The notes under the pieces are model-generated. The model worked only from the letters and a program-made list of their open reading frames with translations. It had not been told where the DNA came from and did not search any database. The position numbers and the translations under genes are program-made. From contig JAKSGN010000012.1 of assembly GCA_024180945.1 (NCBI GenBank), forward strand, positions 62,001 to 126,000: a stretch of 64,000 nucleotides of DNA, read 5' to 3'. Shown piece by piece: positions 20,460 through 29,901 of this stretch (the stretch's first letter is position 1; each line of letters starts with the position of its first letter). The stretch is from Macrophomina tecta. Its lineage: Eukaryota > Ascomycota > Dothideomycetes > Botryosphaeriales > Botryosphaeriaceae.

Positions 20460-21577
20460 TCCGTGAGTGTTGGATCTGTTACCCGTGGATCTTAAGAGCT
20501 TGGCGTATGCTGCTCGATCGGAGGCCTTGTAGTCGCTTCAGCGCCAGGGCTGCTTGGACACCCTTCTTTGCAATCCTTCCCGCGTGAGCCTTGAATCGGA
20601 GTTCGTGGTCGAAGATAACGGCTAGGATCTCTGCTTCTGTTCTTGGGTGTACTGTCAAGGCTCAACCTCAGGATAATCGCTGAAAGGTTTATTGCGCTAC
20701 GTACGTTTAGCTAAAACTTAAGGAAGGAAAAGAAGAAGAAGAAGAAACAGAAAAAGAAGAAAGAGTCTATATACATTAAGGAAATACGATCACGTGATGG
20801 CCGACGCATTCTGCAAGGCTCTCCCCGAGGCTCCAGACTCTAACATGTACCTCCTTTCCCTTAACCACTATCGGTTGATTAGACCGCCTCTGCTCGTTAC
20901 GCGTGAAGCGGATGAGCGTCGTCTTCTCCGCTTCGAATGTCGCGCCGCTCGTCGCTTCCCACTCTTCGGCTCGAGCTACTACCGTTCTTTAAAGCTTTGC
21001 CACGTTCTCGTTCGCAGACGGCCCAGTCACCCAGGCGCTGTAGTCTTCGATGAACGCGATGGCTCCTGGGTGCAGTCCGTAACCAATAAGAACAAAGTCG
21101 GTATTAACGAATAAGAAGAGATCCATGACCCTGGACGTCTTGCCATTTGCCACTATCGAGGCGCTCCTGTTGGAGCAGAATGCCTCCACCTATTTTCTTT
21201 CACTCTTCCGGGATCCTTCTTTGTCGGAGGCGCTGGAGGAGCACGTCTCGGGCAACGCCGTCGTAGGCTCCTTTGACATCAAACGGCAGGAGCAAGAGAA
21301 CTTTGCTCTTGCGCCACGCATCGTAGACGCGCTGCTGGAGGACCGTCAGCGCCTGTACCGCGGACCGTTGCTTTCTACCGCCAAAGTGGTTCTTAGGTAG
21401 CAGAGAGTGTTCCTCTGCCAAGCAGAGGCCCTCTCTGCCACTTTAGAACTGCTTTTCAGCTTTTGCGCATATTATACAATCGTGGCCGTTAAGAAGTGAC
21501 GAGTCATACATTCTTCCTAGAGCGGCGCTTACTAGCACGAGGAAGAGACGCTGCGGCGGCCACAAATTCCGACTAAT
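20460..21577 (-). mobile_element. Decayed LINE (Tad-like) reverse transcriptase domain
   Basis: Minus-strand pieces in shifting frames spell a LINE RT. In order: 'LPKNHFGGRKQRSAVQALT' and 'LLPFDVKGAYDGVARDVLL' (21421-21200); 'SFCSNRSASIV'-like thumb entry and 'GAIAFIEDYSAWVTG' (21189-20989); 'SGATFEAEKTTLIRFTRN' (about 20960-20880); and 'ILAVIFDHELRFKAHAGRI' (about 20630-20570). The catalytic FxDD box is changed to F-I-E-D, which loses an essential aspartate. Frameshifts, stops and an inserted AGAA-rich microsatellite (about 20723-20765) confirm it is dead. The upstream end abuts the pogo element at 21579. Confidence 0.8.
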
Positions 21578-21578
21578 A

Positions 21579-21622
21579 ACGTAGTTGGCAAGCGAGCCGT
21601 CCACCTCACCAACTTTCTACGC
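21579..21622 (+). repeat. Left terminal inverted repeat of the pogo element
   Basis: Starts immediately after the TA target duplication. It is nearly identical to the inverted right end apart from the duplication there and one extra base. Confidence 0.85.
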
Positions 21623-21911
21623 CTTTATACTTATATATCTCAACAACGCATTAAAATATAATAATGTTGGATTTTGTTGAGTGAAGAGTAGTGAGGTCAG
21701 AAAAGAGAGTAGATTCTGCCTGTCTCCTGAGAGAGAGATAAGTAGGCTGGCTTATATACATAAATGAGTGCTTGAATAACCGAGGAGAATAAAAGCCGAT
21801 ATTGCTATCCGATGCTTGTGAAGATGAGGAGTAGTGAGAAGGTGGCAAAGAGTAGATGCTGATCTGAGGCAATAAGGCAAAATAGTCCGACAAATAAGAA
21901 TAACAACTATC

Positions 21912-23564
21912 CTAGCTTAAGAAGCCCTCCTTAGTGTCTTTTTGGCACGTACGGGAATTATGCCCTGGCTTCCTACAGCGCCTACAGCGCGCTGTTTGCT
22001 GCCTGCTTACACCTAATCGCGCCTTGCCTTGACGCGTTTCGCTCTCAAGTTGCTCATTAACTCCCTTTTGAGTAATAATTTCCTCGCCCTCTGCCTTTAT
22101 TAAGGTACCTCGCTTCTGAATTCGCTTTTTTTTGCGCTGTTTACGCTTTATTACGGCCTCATTACCCTTCTGAAGGCTTGCGATCTGATCGCGCATTAGG
22201 GCTGCTGAATGCATCATTATCTTAGCGCCCTTAGTAAGCTGATCAAGCGACTGGACGATTGACGTAGGCGAAGAATCTTGATGCCTTTGAATCCGATCGC
22301 GAATTAGAGTTGATTGAGACTCTAGTTCGCGCGCGTTGCTTGGTGTCTTTGACTCCCATGGAGCCTCTAGGGTAGCTGGTGTTGGCGTACGAAGCTTAAT
22401 ATTAAGCCTTAATAGTATAGCCTCTGGGTCGTATGGGACTAGACCAGCTCCTCGAAAACTTGCGCAGATATTAGCCTTTGTAATTGACTTATCAAAGGCT
22501 ACTTTGAAGGCTGGTAGGAACTCAAGTTTGGTAATATGGTTGATGTGGTTGCGCGCTAAGCCTCTAATCTGATCCCCATATGCTCGCTTTAATGGCGCGA
22601 AGCAGCCCATATCAAGCGGCTGGAGTAGGTGCGACGAATAGGGAGGCATGTAGAGGGTAATAATCTTCTCCTCCTTACAGATTTCCTGGTATTTAAGGCA
22701 GTTATGGCTCTTATGGCCGTCGATAATTAGGAGCCGATGTGTCCCCACCGTACGCGCCTTTGTATGCTTGTTAAAGTGCTTTAGCTACGCAACCCCAAGC
22801 TTATTCTTTGTCTAGCCGTTGTTACTAACTGCGATGGCCTAATCGCCAGGTATATCGTCGTCCCTATACTAGGCAGAGAGGTGGTACTTGGCCGCGAAAA
22901 TAATGAACGGTGGGATCGCCCACCTAGTAGCGTTGATTCCTTGGGTGATAGTCACCTACTCACGATCGCCTGGTTGTATTACCTTTGGTCGATTACGCCT
23001 CTCTGAGCCTGTAACAACGAGCTGAGCCAATATCTTGCCTATTATAAAGCCAGTCTCGTCAAAGTTGTGGGTATCTTCGTTAAGAATGCTATACTTCTCT
23101 TTCGTACGCTGTATAAGCTTGTACCACTCGCTAAGGACCTTAGGATCCTCATATATAGCCCTCTGGTGATTATATGGTCGATTCAATCGAGTTATAAGCT
23201 GTGGACTCCGCCTAATAAAGTTCCTTGGCTACTTCTGGCCAACCTGGCCAGCAGCGCGCTCAGTAAGTAGTTTATTAGCTATATCCCGCACTGCATGCAA
23301 AGTAGGCGCAAAGCCTCGCGAACCTAGGTCAAGTATATGTTTAATAATCGCCGCCTCCTCAAGTTTTGTAAGCTTCTTCGAATTGGGCTCGCAATCGCGT
23401 CGTGAGGCGACTCCAGCGCGTCGGTCGCGGAGTGTGGTTCGGGGGACGCCAAACGTTTGTGCAGCGCGTCTTTCGCTCTGAATCTGATTTGTATTTATAG
23501 CTGAAATAGCAAGGGAGATATCTGCTTCGTTGCGAGTTGATTGGGTAGTAGTTGATTGAGCCAT
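21912..23564 (-). pseudogene. pogo-like (DDE_1) transposase with six in-frame TAG codons
   Basis: One uninterrupted register of 551 codons from the Met at 23564 ('MAQSTTTQSTRNEAD') to the stop at 21912, with no frameshift. It is broken by six TAG codons ending at plus positions 23229, 22956, 22869, 22839, 22812 and 22785. An N-terminal helix-turn-helix region ('ERRAAQTFGVPRTTLRDR') precedes the catalytic core. Core aspartates are in 'NFDETGF', 'IIDGHKSH' and 'LQPLDMG', the last two separated by 35 residues (DD35D). A C-terminal zinc knuckle follows ('CRRCRKPGHNSRTC'). At each TAG position the family usually has tryptophan, so TGG-to-TAG changes explain every stop. On the other strand this is CpA-to-TpA, the RIP signature. 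A functional protein is unlikely unless TAG is read through. Confidence 0.85.
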
Positions 23565-23586
23565 TGTTGTTGACAGTTGACGCGTC

Positions 23587-23645
23587 GCGTAAAGTTGGTG
23601 AGGTGGACGGCTCGCTTGCATGGACGGCTCGCTTGCCAACCACGT
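23587..23645 (-). repeat. Right terminal inverted repeat of the pogo element, with internal duplication
   Basis: The inverse of the left TIR, but the block around 'gcaagcgagccgtcca' occurs twice in tandem, which lengthens this end by about 16 bp. Confidence 0.85.
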
Positions 23646-23849
23646 TACCACTTATTTCTTTTCTTCTTTTCCTTACCTTATTTTTTCCCCTTATGACAGT
23701 CCTCTAGTAGGAGGCTCGAACATTCTTTCCAGTTATAAAGTGTTGGAGTTTGATTGCCCTTCACTCAAACTAATGGGCTTTGGATGAATGGGGATCCCCG
23801 TGTGTGTAGGGTAGACTGAGCGTCCTCCTCCCTGTGGCCTGTGGAGGCC

Positions 23850-23862
23850 GATGAGGTGTATG

Positions 23863-23900
<38 letters not shown>

Positions 23901-23910
23901 ACACCTCATC
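23850..23910. repeat. (ATC)n microsatellite flanked by a 10-bp inverted repeat
   Basis: About twelve ATC/TCA triplets (23864-23900) sit between GATGAGGTGT (23850-23859) and its exact complement ACACCTCATC (23901-23910). The arms could form a stem with the microsatellite as loop. Confidence 0.85.
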
Positions 23911-23964
23911 TCCGGCCAGTAGGCGGCCATAGTACATAGGAGCATACTAGTTATAGTAGATAGG

Positions 23965-24110
23965 TGTTGGATATCACGTGTTTCAAGGTCTCCTTATATC
24001 ACACCACATAGCTTAGTTACAGTCACTCGTATAAGAGGCAAGCGGGTCACCTACCCACTCCCCCTTCATGCCATCATCAATGAATTATCACTGTTCATAA
24101 CAGTCTAACA
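23965..24110 (+). mobile_element. Solo Copia LTR, 146 bp, 5-bp TSD ATAGG
   Basis: Same length and clearly the same family as the LTRs at 35603 and 40932: 'tgttggatatcacgtgttt', 'tcgtataagaggc', 'ttcatgccatcatcaatgaat', and an end in AACA. Exact ATAGG duplications occupy 23960-23964 and 24111-24115. Substitutions throughout show it is older than the intact copy. Confidence 0.92.
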
Positions 24111-24285
24111 ATAGGACCCTAGTGTGAACATCCTCTGCCTTCTGAGATGACCCCAGAAAGTCCAATCTGTCTGACGATATGTCTGATCTCCCACTGAAGA
24201 GCGTTGGTGTGGCAGTTATATGCTTAGAAAGTCTACTCAGCGACGCGGATATGAAGTCATTACTAGAAAGATTGCTAGAAAGTAT

Positions 24286-24966
24286 CTACTCAGTAGAGCA
24301 TTTCTCTCCACTACACGGTACTTGAGCCGAAACCGGAAAGCCGGTACAAGGGTTTACGCATGCAGAGCAGAACGGCGCGCCCATAGTAGTCGCAGCGGCT
24401 CCTTGTCCAGGGCTTCGTTCGATTCCACTGCCTTGCACACACCAATCCGCTCCACCCCAGGTTCCTTCGGAAGTCGAGATATCTGTTGGTCTTGCAGCAG
24501 AACTGTGGTCTTCTGAGAAAGCGGGTTGCTGGCCCACTGACATTCCATTCTCCAGCTCTTCAGTAGCTCTCCTCAGAACACGACGCCGGTCATTGCAAGG
24601 CAGGTCTTCGTCCAGGAAGCGGAAAAATGTTAAGAGATGGGTGGAGATGGCAATGTCCACCTCCTGGCAGTCGCAACGTGAGTCGGGCTTCAATTGCTGG
24701 TCATGCCCGAGATTGTCGTGCTCCGACTCTCGTTGATCGTCGAGATCACCGTGCTCTATAACGGGACTGTCGGTGTCTTCGAATACGGTGGACGTTTCAG
24801 AGCTAGACTCTGAGTGAGCGACAGAAAAGCCGCTCTCGGAGCGGGCTTCTTCGGCTTCACCATCCCCTTTATCTGAAAAGCGTCAGCAAATGTCGTCCAT
24901 CAAGGTAACATCGTTTTTCCCACCACCGAAACTTGGAAGCTTTTCGACATTGGCTGGACCCTCCAT
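24286..24966 (-). CDS. Hypothetical acidic protein (two-exon model)
   Basis: Exon 2 (24872-24286) starts after a textbook fungal branch point and acceptor ('tgctgacgcttttcag'). A short exon 1 (24966-24927) starting at a Met and using a GTGGTG donor keeps phase and gives 208 residues. The N-terminal half is Ser/Glu/Asp-rich ('GEAEEARSESGF', 'ETSTVFEDTDSP'). A helical segment follows ('ISTHLLTFFRFLDEDLPCND'), then a low-complexity Cys-containing tail. The family is unrecognised. An upstream ORF (25227-24982) ends at a stop and may be a further exon, but phases do not fit simply. It diverges from BAH-like gene B on the other strand. Confidence 0.35.
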
Positions 24967-26091
24967 AACTGATGCACGATCTCACTTTGATAAGATGTAG
25001 TAGTTTTCGATGTCAGACTGACCAAAGCAACCAAAGGCACGGGATAAGTGTCGTTTAATTCGTTTTATAACGGTCCGAAAACCAGCGGAGCCCACACTGC
25101 TGTCTGAATGTATCTGATTCGTACGGTCTCGCCGAGGAACATGCCGTTCTAAACATGGCTGACTGATCGTCAACGTGCTGTGCCGCAATTCAAAGCCAAC
25201 ATATTCCACATCAAGAGTGCTGATCAACGCAATAGCATGTTAAGACCCACTTCAGCGGCTTTTGCCCAAGGAAACTAAGGAGATGATGTGCAAGCTTTCT
25301 GAGCATGAATCAAACACGGCATGAACCTGGCACATTCGTCACATCGAGTGTCCGGTAGCGCCAAGGTGACGGCCACGTGTTCGAAAAGTCTCCTTTCCTG
25401 GGAAAGATGAGGAAGCTCTCGCTCAGGACGCTTGCATCACATCAACCTTCTCTAAGCGGGAACAAAATATGATCTCATATACATATATATCTACAAAAGC
25501 CTTCATAACACATAGCTCGACAAGTCGTCATGCTTAAGGCAGGCTACATATCTCACGTCGTGAAACCTATCGCTCCTGATCACGTGCGGCGAGACGCCCG
25601 CGCCGCAACAAAGGGTTCGTGCTCGCGACCTCGCCGTACCTGCCGGACCAACAACTTCTTGTAGTGTACGCAGTATGTAGGAGGGCTATAGAAAACGGGA
25701 CTGAGATTCGGTTCTTTTGAGGACGGTTTGACCTGCCGTTGTCGCTTTGAGTATTTGCAACGGATTCGTGCCCAGAGGCATGAGGCGGAGAACCTGGAGA
25801 GGATGTCCTCATTCACTCGTATACTATCGCCCAGTTGCCTCGTAAAGCCTTGAGATTGACATACCGTGTCAGGTGCCGCAGGGGGATTGGCACTGGTGAG
25901 TGCTTCCGCCACAAAGTGAATGATTGGTTACCACACATTGCCAACACTGCCCGCCCTTTCTTTGATTGCGCTTGACGACGTTACCAGACAGTTGGAAAAT
26001 TGCGGTATAGGGCGCTCCCAAAAGGGATGAGCTGGTCAGGACAACAGCAGGATTAAAAGGCGACGCAGCGGTACATGGAGGTTGGGAGAGG
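24967..26091. other. Divergent intergenic region
   Basis: Between the minus-strand hypothetical gene and BAH-like gene B. A minus-strand ORF at 25227-24982 (81 aa, basic C-terminal half) may belong to the former. Other ORFs show nothing recognisable. A 'tatacatatatatc' tract lies near 25480. Confidence 0.4.
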
Positions 26092-26958
26092 ATGGTGTTT
26101 GGTATTGAAAAGGAAAAGTCGAGCTCCCCTTCCGGGCTGAAGGTCTCTGAGGTATTCATAATGATGCCCGGAACCCTTGTGGAAAAAGACATTGAAATGC
26201 AGCTGGCTGGCAGCGAGAACACGGAAGCGACACTGAAGACGACAGCTTCCAATGGGCTTGCGGATTCAACAGTCGATGACGAAAGTGGTACCTTTGACAA
26301 TGATGAGTTCACACAAGAAATCCTTCGTGCCATCAGGGAAGGTAGGTAACACAAACATTCACCGCAGCTAGGCTCTGTGTGCACGCTGACAGATCGCCAA
26401 GTCTTTGGCGCGGACGACGCTAGAGAAGAAGCTCCAGATGCGCCCCCGGAGGACAGGCTGTACCATGTCAAGCATAACACTACCAAGCATTTCAGGGTGT
26501 GTCGGTGGAGAGGGGCGCGCGTGCCCAGGTGGAAAGATCTGGAACTCGAATATTCAGTCGAACTCCAGAGCGTCGAGCTTCGCATCGGCGACCTCATCGT
26601 CGTCGTAGTGTCCGGCCAGGCCGACGCAGTTGCCGAGATCGCCGAAATCCGCGCCGTGGGCGACGGCCGCCACGTGCTCCGCGTGTTCTGGTTCTTGGAC
26701 CGGGACAGCGTCCTCCCAAAGCTAGACGATATCGAGCGGACCGAATTCCCCACGGAGTTTGCTTACGTTAAGGCCGCATACACACAGGTCATCCTATGGA
26801 CCACTACGCGCACTCTCCTGGACGACGTGTTCAAAGCAAAGGTACTTCCGAACCGGATACTGTGCTACAGGGACGATGGCACGTTGTTCCTTCGGCCACA
26901 CACAGCACCGGAGGTTCGATGGACTCAGAACCGCTGCGCAGGAGGGAAAACTGGGTAG
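26092..26958 (+). CDS. BAH-like domain protein (paralogue B)
   Basis: Two exons, 26092-26341 and 26393-26958, are joined by a 51-bp intron. The donor is GTAGGT; the acceptor follows 'gctgacag'; phase 1 is restored. The protein has 271 residues. The N-terminal 85 residues are acidic and Ser/Thr-rich. The BAH-like part runs from about 105 to 225: 'LYHVKHNTTKHFRV' pre-domain, 'LRIGDLIVVVV', 'AEIAEIRAVGDGRHVLRVFW', 'FAYVKAAYTQVILW'. The C-terminal strand 'NRILCYRDDGTLFLRP' and 'EVRWTQ' match paralogue C ('DQVLCYLGRG', 'LAKWTVV'). An alternative start at 26161 (Met-Met) would resemble paralogue C better. A chromatin-reader role is inferred from the fold resemblance. GC content of exon 2 is clearly higher than its flanks. 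Confidence 0.72.
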
Positions 26959-29742
26959 TATTGATCACGGACAGTGTCCATTGTATGTATGCCCACTCCT
27001 TTTGGAAAGGCTATCCCGTAACTATTGAGGGCGAGACCAAATGGCTGACTGGTTCGCTTGACATACCTAACAGCGCGGTGCATCAGACAGGAGACCTCGC
27101 TTAAGAGGAGCAAATCCTTCTACGATTATCTATAGGCCGAAACCTTCCTCTTACTGGAAGGAGCCGAAAACAATCTAAGGCTAGAGTCGTGGCATCCTCG
27201 ATAGTGTTTAAGCATAGTAATAGTAATATGGCAGTACATTTCGCTGGCTTTCGCGACCCACGGAGACGATGAACGCTGAATCTGCGCTAGATTCCACCTA
27301 GGTTTTGCGCGCTGACCTTCATGTAGTTGATCCAATAAAGCTCACTTTAGAAATTCTAGGGTCGGCCAATTACTGGAGCTTCATCTCTCGCAATTTGATC
27401 GTGCTATCCGCGTGTATAAAGAATGAGTGCTTTGTTAGAAATGCGGACGTGGTTGGGGGCCGGCGGTTGGAGCCCTCGTAGATGTCACTCCTTGGCTATC
27501 GGAAAGAAAAAAAAAATCGCCTGGATCTCGATAACTCCGGAATCCGAGACATTTCGGTTAACAAATTCGCGCGCTTAGCGCGTCGGTATCGCGCCTAGAT
27601 GTCTATCCATCGATCCATTCGCTGGGCCTCTCGGTTCGCTGCTCGAGAAATGAAAAGAACAGGTGATGGCGTGGTTCGGCAGAGCTAGCGGAAGAGAACG
27701 AGGAGCTACTTGCAAGGTGCAGCAGCATAGCGTGGCGCTGTCGGGGCAGGCAGCCACTTGCCGAATATCGCAGCCTTTCGGGCCCAAGCGCAGTCGTGCC
27801 CAGGTGCGCTCGGGCCCTTACAAAGTGACGTCATCGCTCGATATACGCTCTCTCGCGCCCCACCTGATTGCGCTCACCTTCACGACCAGCGGGGTTCACC
27901 GGTCCAGCCAGTGCTGTGCCTCTCTTCTACAGCCCAGACACCCTCCCCCCCCCCCTTCCAAGACCTGGGCGGTACAGGGAGTCGGGGATAATCGGTGATG
28001 AGAGTCTGCTCGTAATCGTCTGGTACACGGAGAGAATTGCCAATGCCTACCCGCAAGCCTACGTCAGGGTTGAGAAGCGGGGCACTCAAGCACGCAACGG
28101 TGCTTGCCACAAAACTTAGGAGCTGGCTTATTTCGCGAATAGACGCCTCGAGGTTCAGAATAGACTAGTGCATCAGACCCATAACTCCGACCCACCGACA
28201 ATCGTAGCTTCCCGGGGATTCAGAGACTGATCGGAAAGACGCACGTTCAGCAGCTCCAAGCTCGAATGACCAGGACACTGCTGAGCCAGCGCAACACAGT
28301 CACACCAGCAGCAAAGTTCATGGTGGCAATCGAGTGCCTTGAGCAGTTTGAACCAACAACAGATATCCACAACATGAAGCTTGGTACGGGGGAAAGTTGA
28401 AGAGCTTGTGGCAGGAAAAGTAGCAGCGACGGCGGCGACAACGACGACGATGTGTAGCTAACTCGATTTGCATGAAAGACCCCAATAATCTAAAGCCCAG
28501 GCGTTGAGGTAGTGACGGAACGCCATCAGGAATCGTCCACAAGCGCAGGTTACCGAGCTCTCTCCAGATCATCAAACGGTCAGATTACTCTTTCTTTGCG
28601 CACGGTTCAATGACCTTTCAAACATGACCGCAAAATCCAGTATGACGCTGCCTCAGTGGAATTATTGGATAACTAAACTGTCCCTCTTCGATCGCAGGCA
28701 TCCGCTTTGACCTGGCGCTCAGGCGATCCAAGTTTTAATAAGATACGTCCGTGAACAATGCTGCAAGATGCACGGTCGCCAACGCAGCATGGCAGATTGG
28801 TTGAGGCACGAGCAGGCAGCGCTGTGCCTCAGCGCGAAGGCGTGCCTGGAATGCGAGGTTGTTGGACAATGTGCTCGGTGCGCCCACCGCCCGGCAGTAG
28901 TGTGATTGCACTGCCCATCTCGGGCCAAGTGCAAGCGCACGGTGCGCTGCTGCGGGGTGCGGAACTGCGCGCGTGGGCAAGCGAGCCAACGCGCGGTGGC
29001 GCCGATTGGCTCAGCATGACGGAATCCCGGTCAACGGCGCGGCTCATCAGGGATCCGTGGTCGATTCCGCCCTCGGGCGGACGGCACACATTACTTATTG
29101 CTGCTGGCGGACATATCTCCGGTGCGCCAAGAGCTGCAGCCTGGAGGAGGCGAATGCTTCGCCGCGTGCGGCGCGACCCAAGGCGGCGGACCGGTAGGCC
29201 GGGTAGGATTGCCGCGCTAAATTGAATAGTCTACGACATGGATATCCCTGGTACGGTGCGCAGAGCACGGTGAGCGGCGCAGCTGAAGGGGCGGGTGGAC
29301 GGTGTATGAGCGCAGGTGCAAGGCATTGCTGCGGGCTTCGTGAGCTTTGGGCACAGTCCCGGAAAGCCCGCATTTTCGCGGGGTTTTGGCTGCTTGGAGA
29401 TTCATCTACTCGTGTGTGTAGGTGGCCTAACACCTCAGAGCATCGACACCGTTCAGGCGCCCTCCGCCGTCTGCCCGAGATTCTCACTATTCACCCTGGC
29501 TATGGGTCCGGCGTGGCGCGGAGTTGTCCCGACATGCAGCTGTCCAGAGCACAAAGGATATGGGGACCGGAGAGCTTGGCAAGACGCAGAAATCGACATT
29601 GACGTTTTCGGCTGCCCGAAGACAAAGGAGTCGGGTCGAGCTTTTGGCCTCTGCAAGCAATCATACAAAGAATCGCAGCAACGCGGACGCCTCGGCCCGC
29701 TCTACCTAGGCAGGACGCCGACTTGTTGCGAAAGGAGGGTAG
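26959..29742. other. 2.8-kb gene-poor stretch
   Basis: Contains the second copy of the diverged repeat (28245-28400) and a 10-bp run of C at about 27947-27956. A GC-rich stretch lies at about 28745-29220, where ORFs are open on both strands but carry no motif. I do not support a gene here. Confidence 0.45.
28245..28400 (+). repeat. Diverged dispersed repeat, copy 2 (partner at 3.5 kb)
   Basis: Colinear with 3545-3705 over 'actgctgagccagcgca', 'gcagcaaagttcatggtggcaa', 'ttgagcagt' and 'acatgaagcttg'. In plus frame it reads '..TPAAKFMVAIECLEQF..', with 'MKLGTGES' further on. Family unknown. Confidence 0.5.
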
Positions 29743-29896
29743 TGTTACGGACCTACCTGTATATAGAGTTGTTGGGGCACGATCAGCCACCAGGCTGATC
29801 ATTGCTGAACCTTTTGTCGACTGGGAGTCGACGGGAGGTTGGCCGAATGGTCTTACGCACCGACTGAAACCCAACACGGTCGGGTCCGTCGTAACA
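29743..29896 (-). mobile_element. Solo LTR, 154 bp, 5-bp TSD GGTAG
   Basis: Bounded by TGTTACGGACC on one side and GGTCCGTCGTAACA on the other, with exact GGTAG duplications at 29738-29742 and 29897-29901. The minus orientation is preferred because a TATA-like 'ctctatatacag' then lies near the 3' end. Relics of the same family are at 10789-10952 and, rearranged, at 17467-17570. Confidence 0.85.
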
Positions 29897-29901
29897 GGTA
29901 G

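Larger units (their letters stand above)
21579..23645 (-). mobile_element. pogo/Fot1-like Tc1-mariner DNA transposon, non-autonomous by stops
   Basis: A 2067-bp element flanked by TA at 21577-21578 and 23646-23647. Left and right ends are matching inverted repeats beginning ACGT(A/G)GTTGGCAAGCGAG and reaching 'caccaacttt..acgc'. The left TIR is about 44 bp. The right TIR carries an internal duplication of a roughly 16-bp block. Inside is a transposase frame on the minus strand. TA duplication, TIRs and the DD35D transposase agree on the superfamily. Confidence 0.9.

Noticed and set aside
25869..26753. 294-codon minus-strand ORF antisense to BAH-like gene B
   Set aside because: It is Ser-rich low-complexity sequence created by the complement of the GC-rich exon, crosses the real intron and has no motif.
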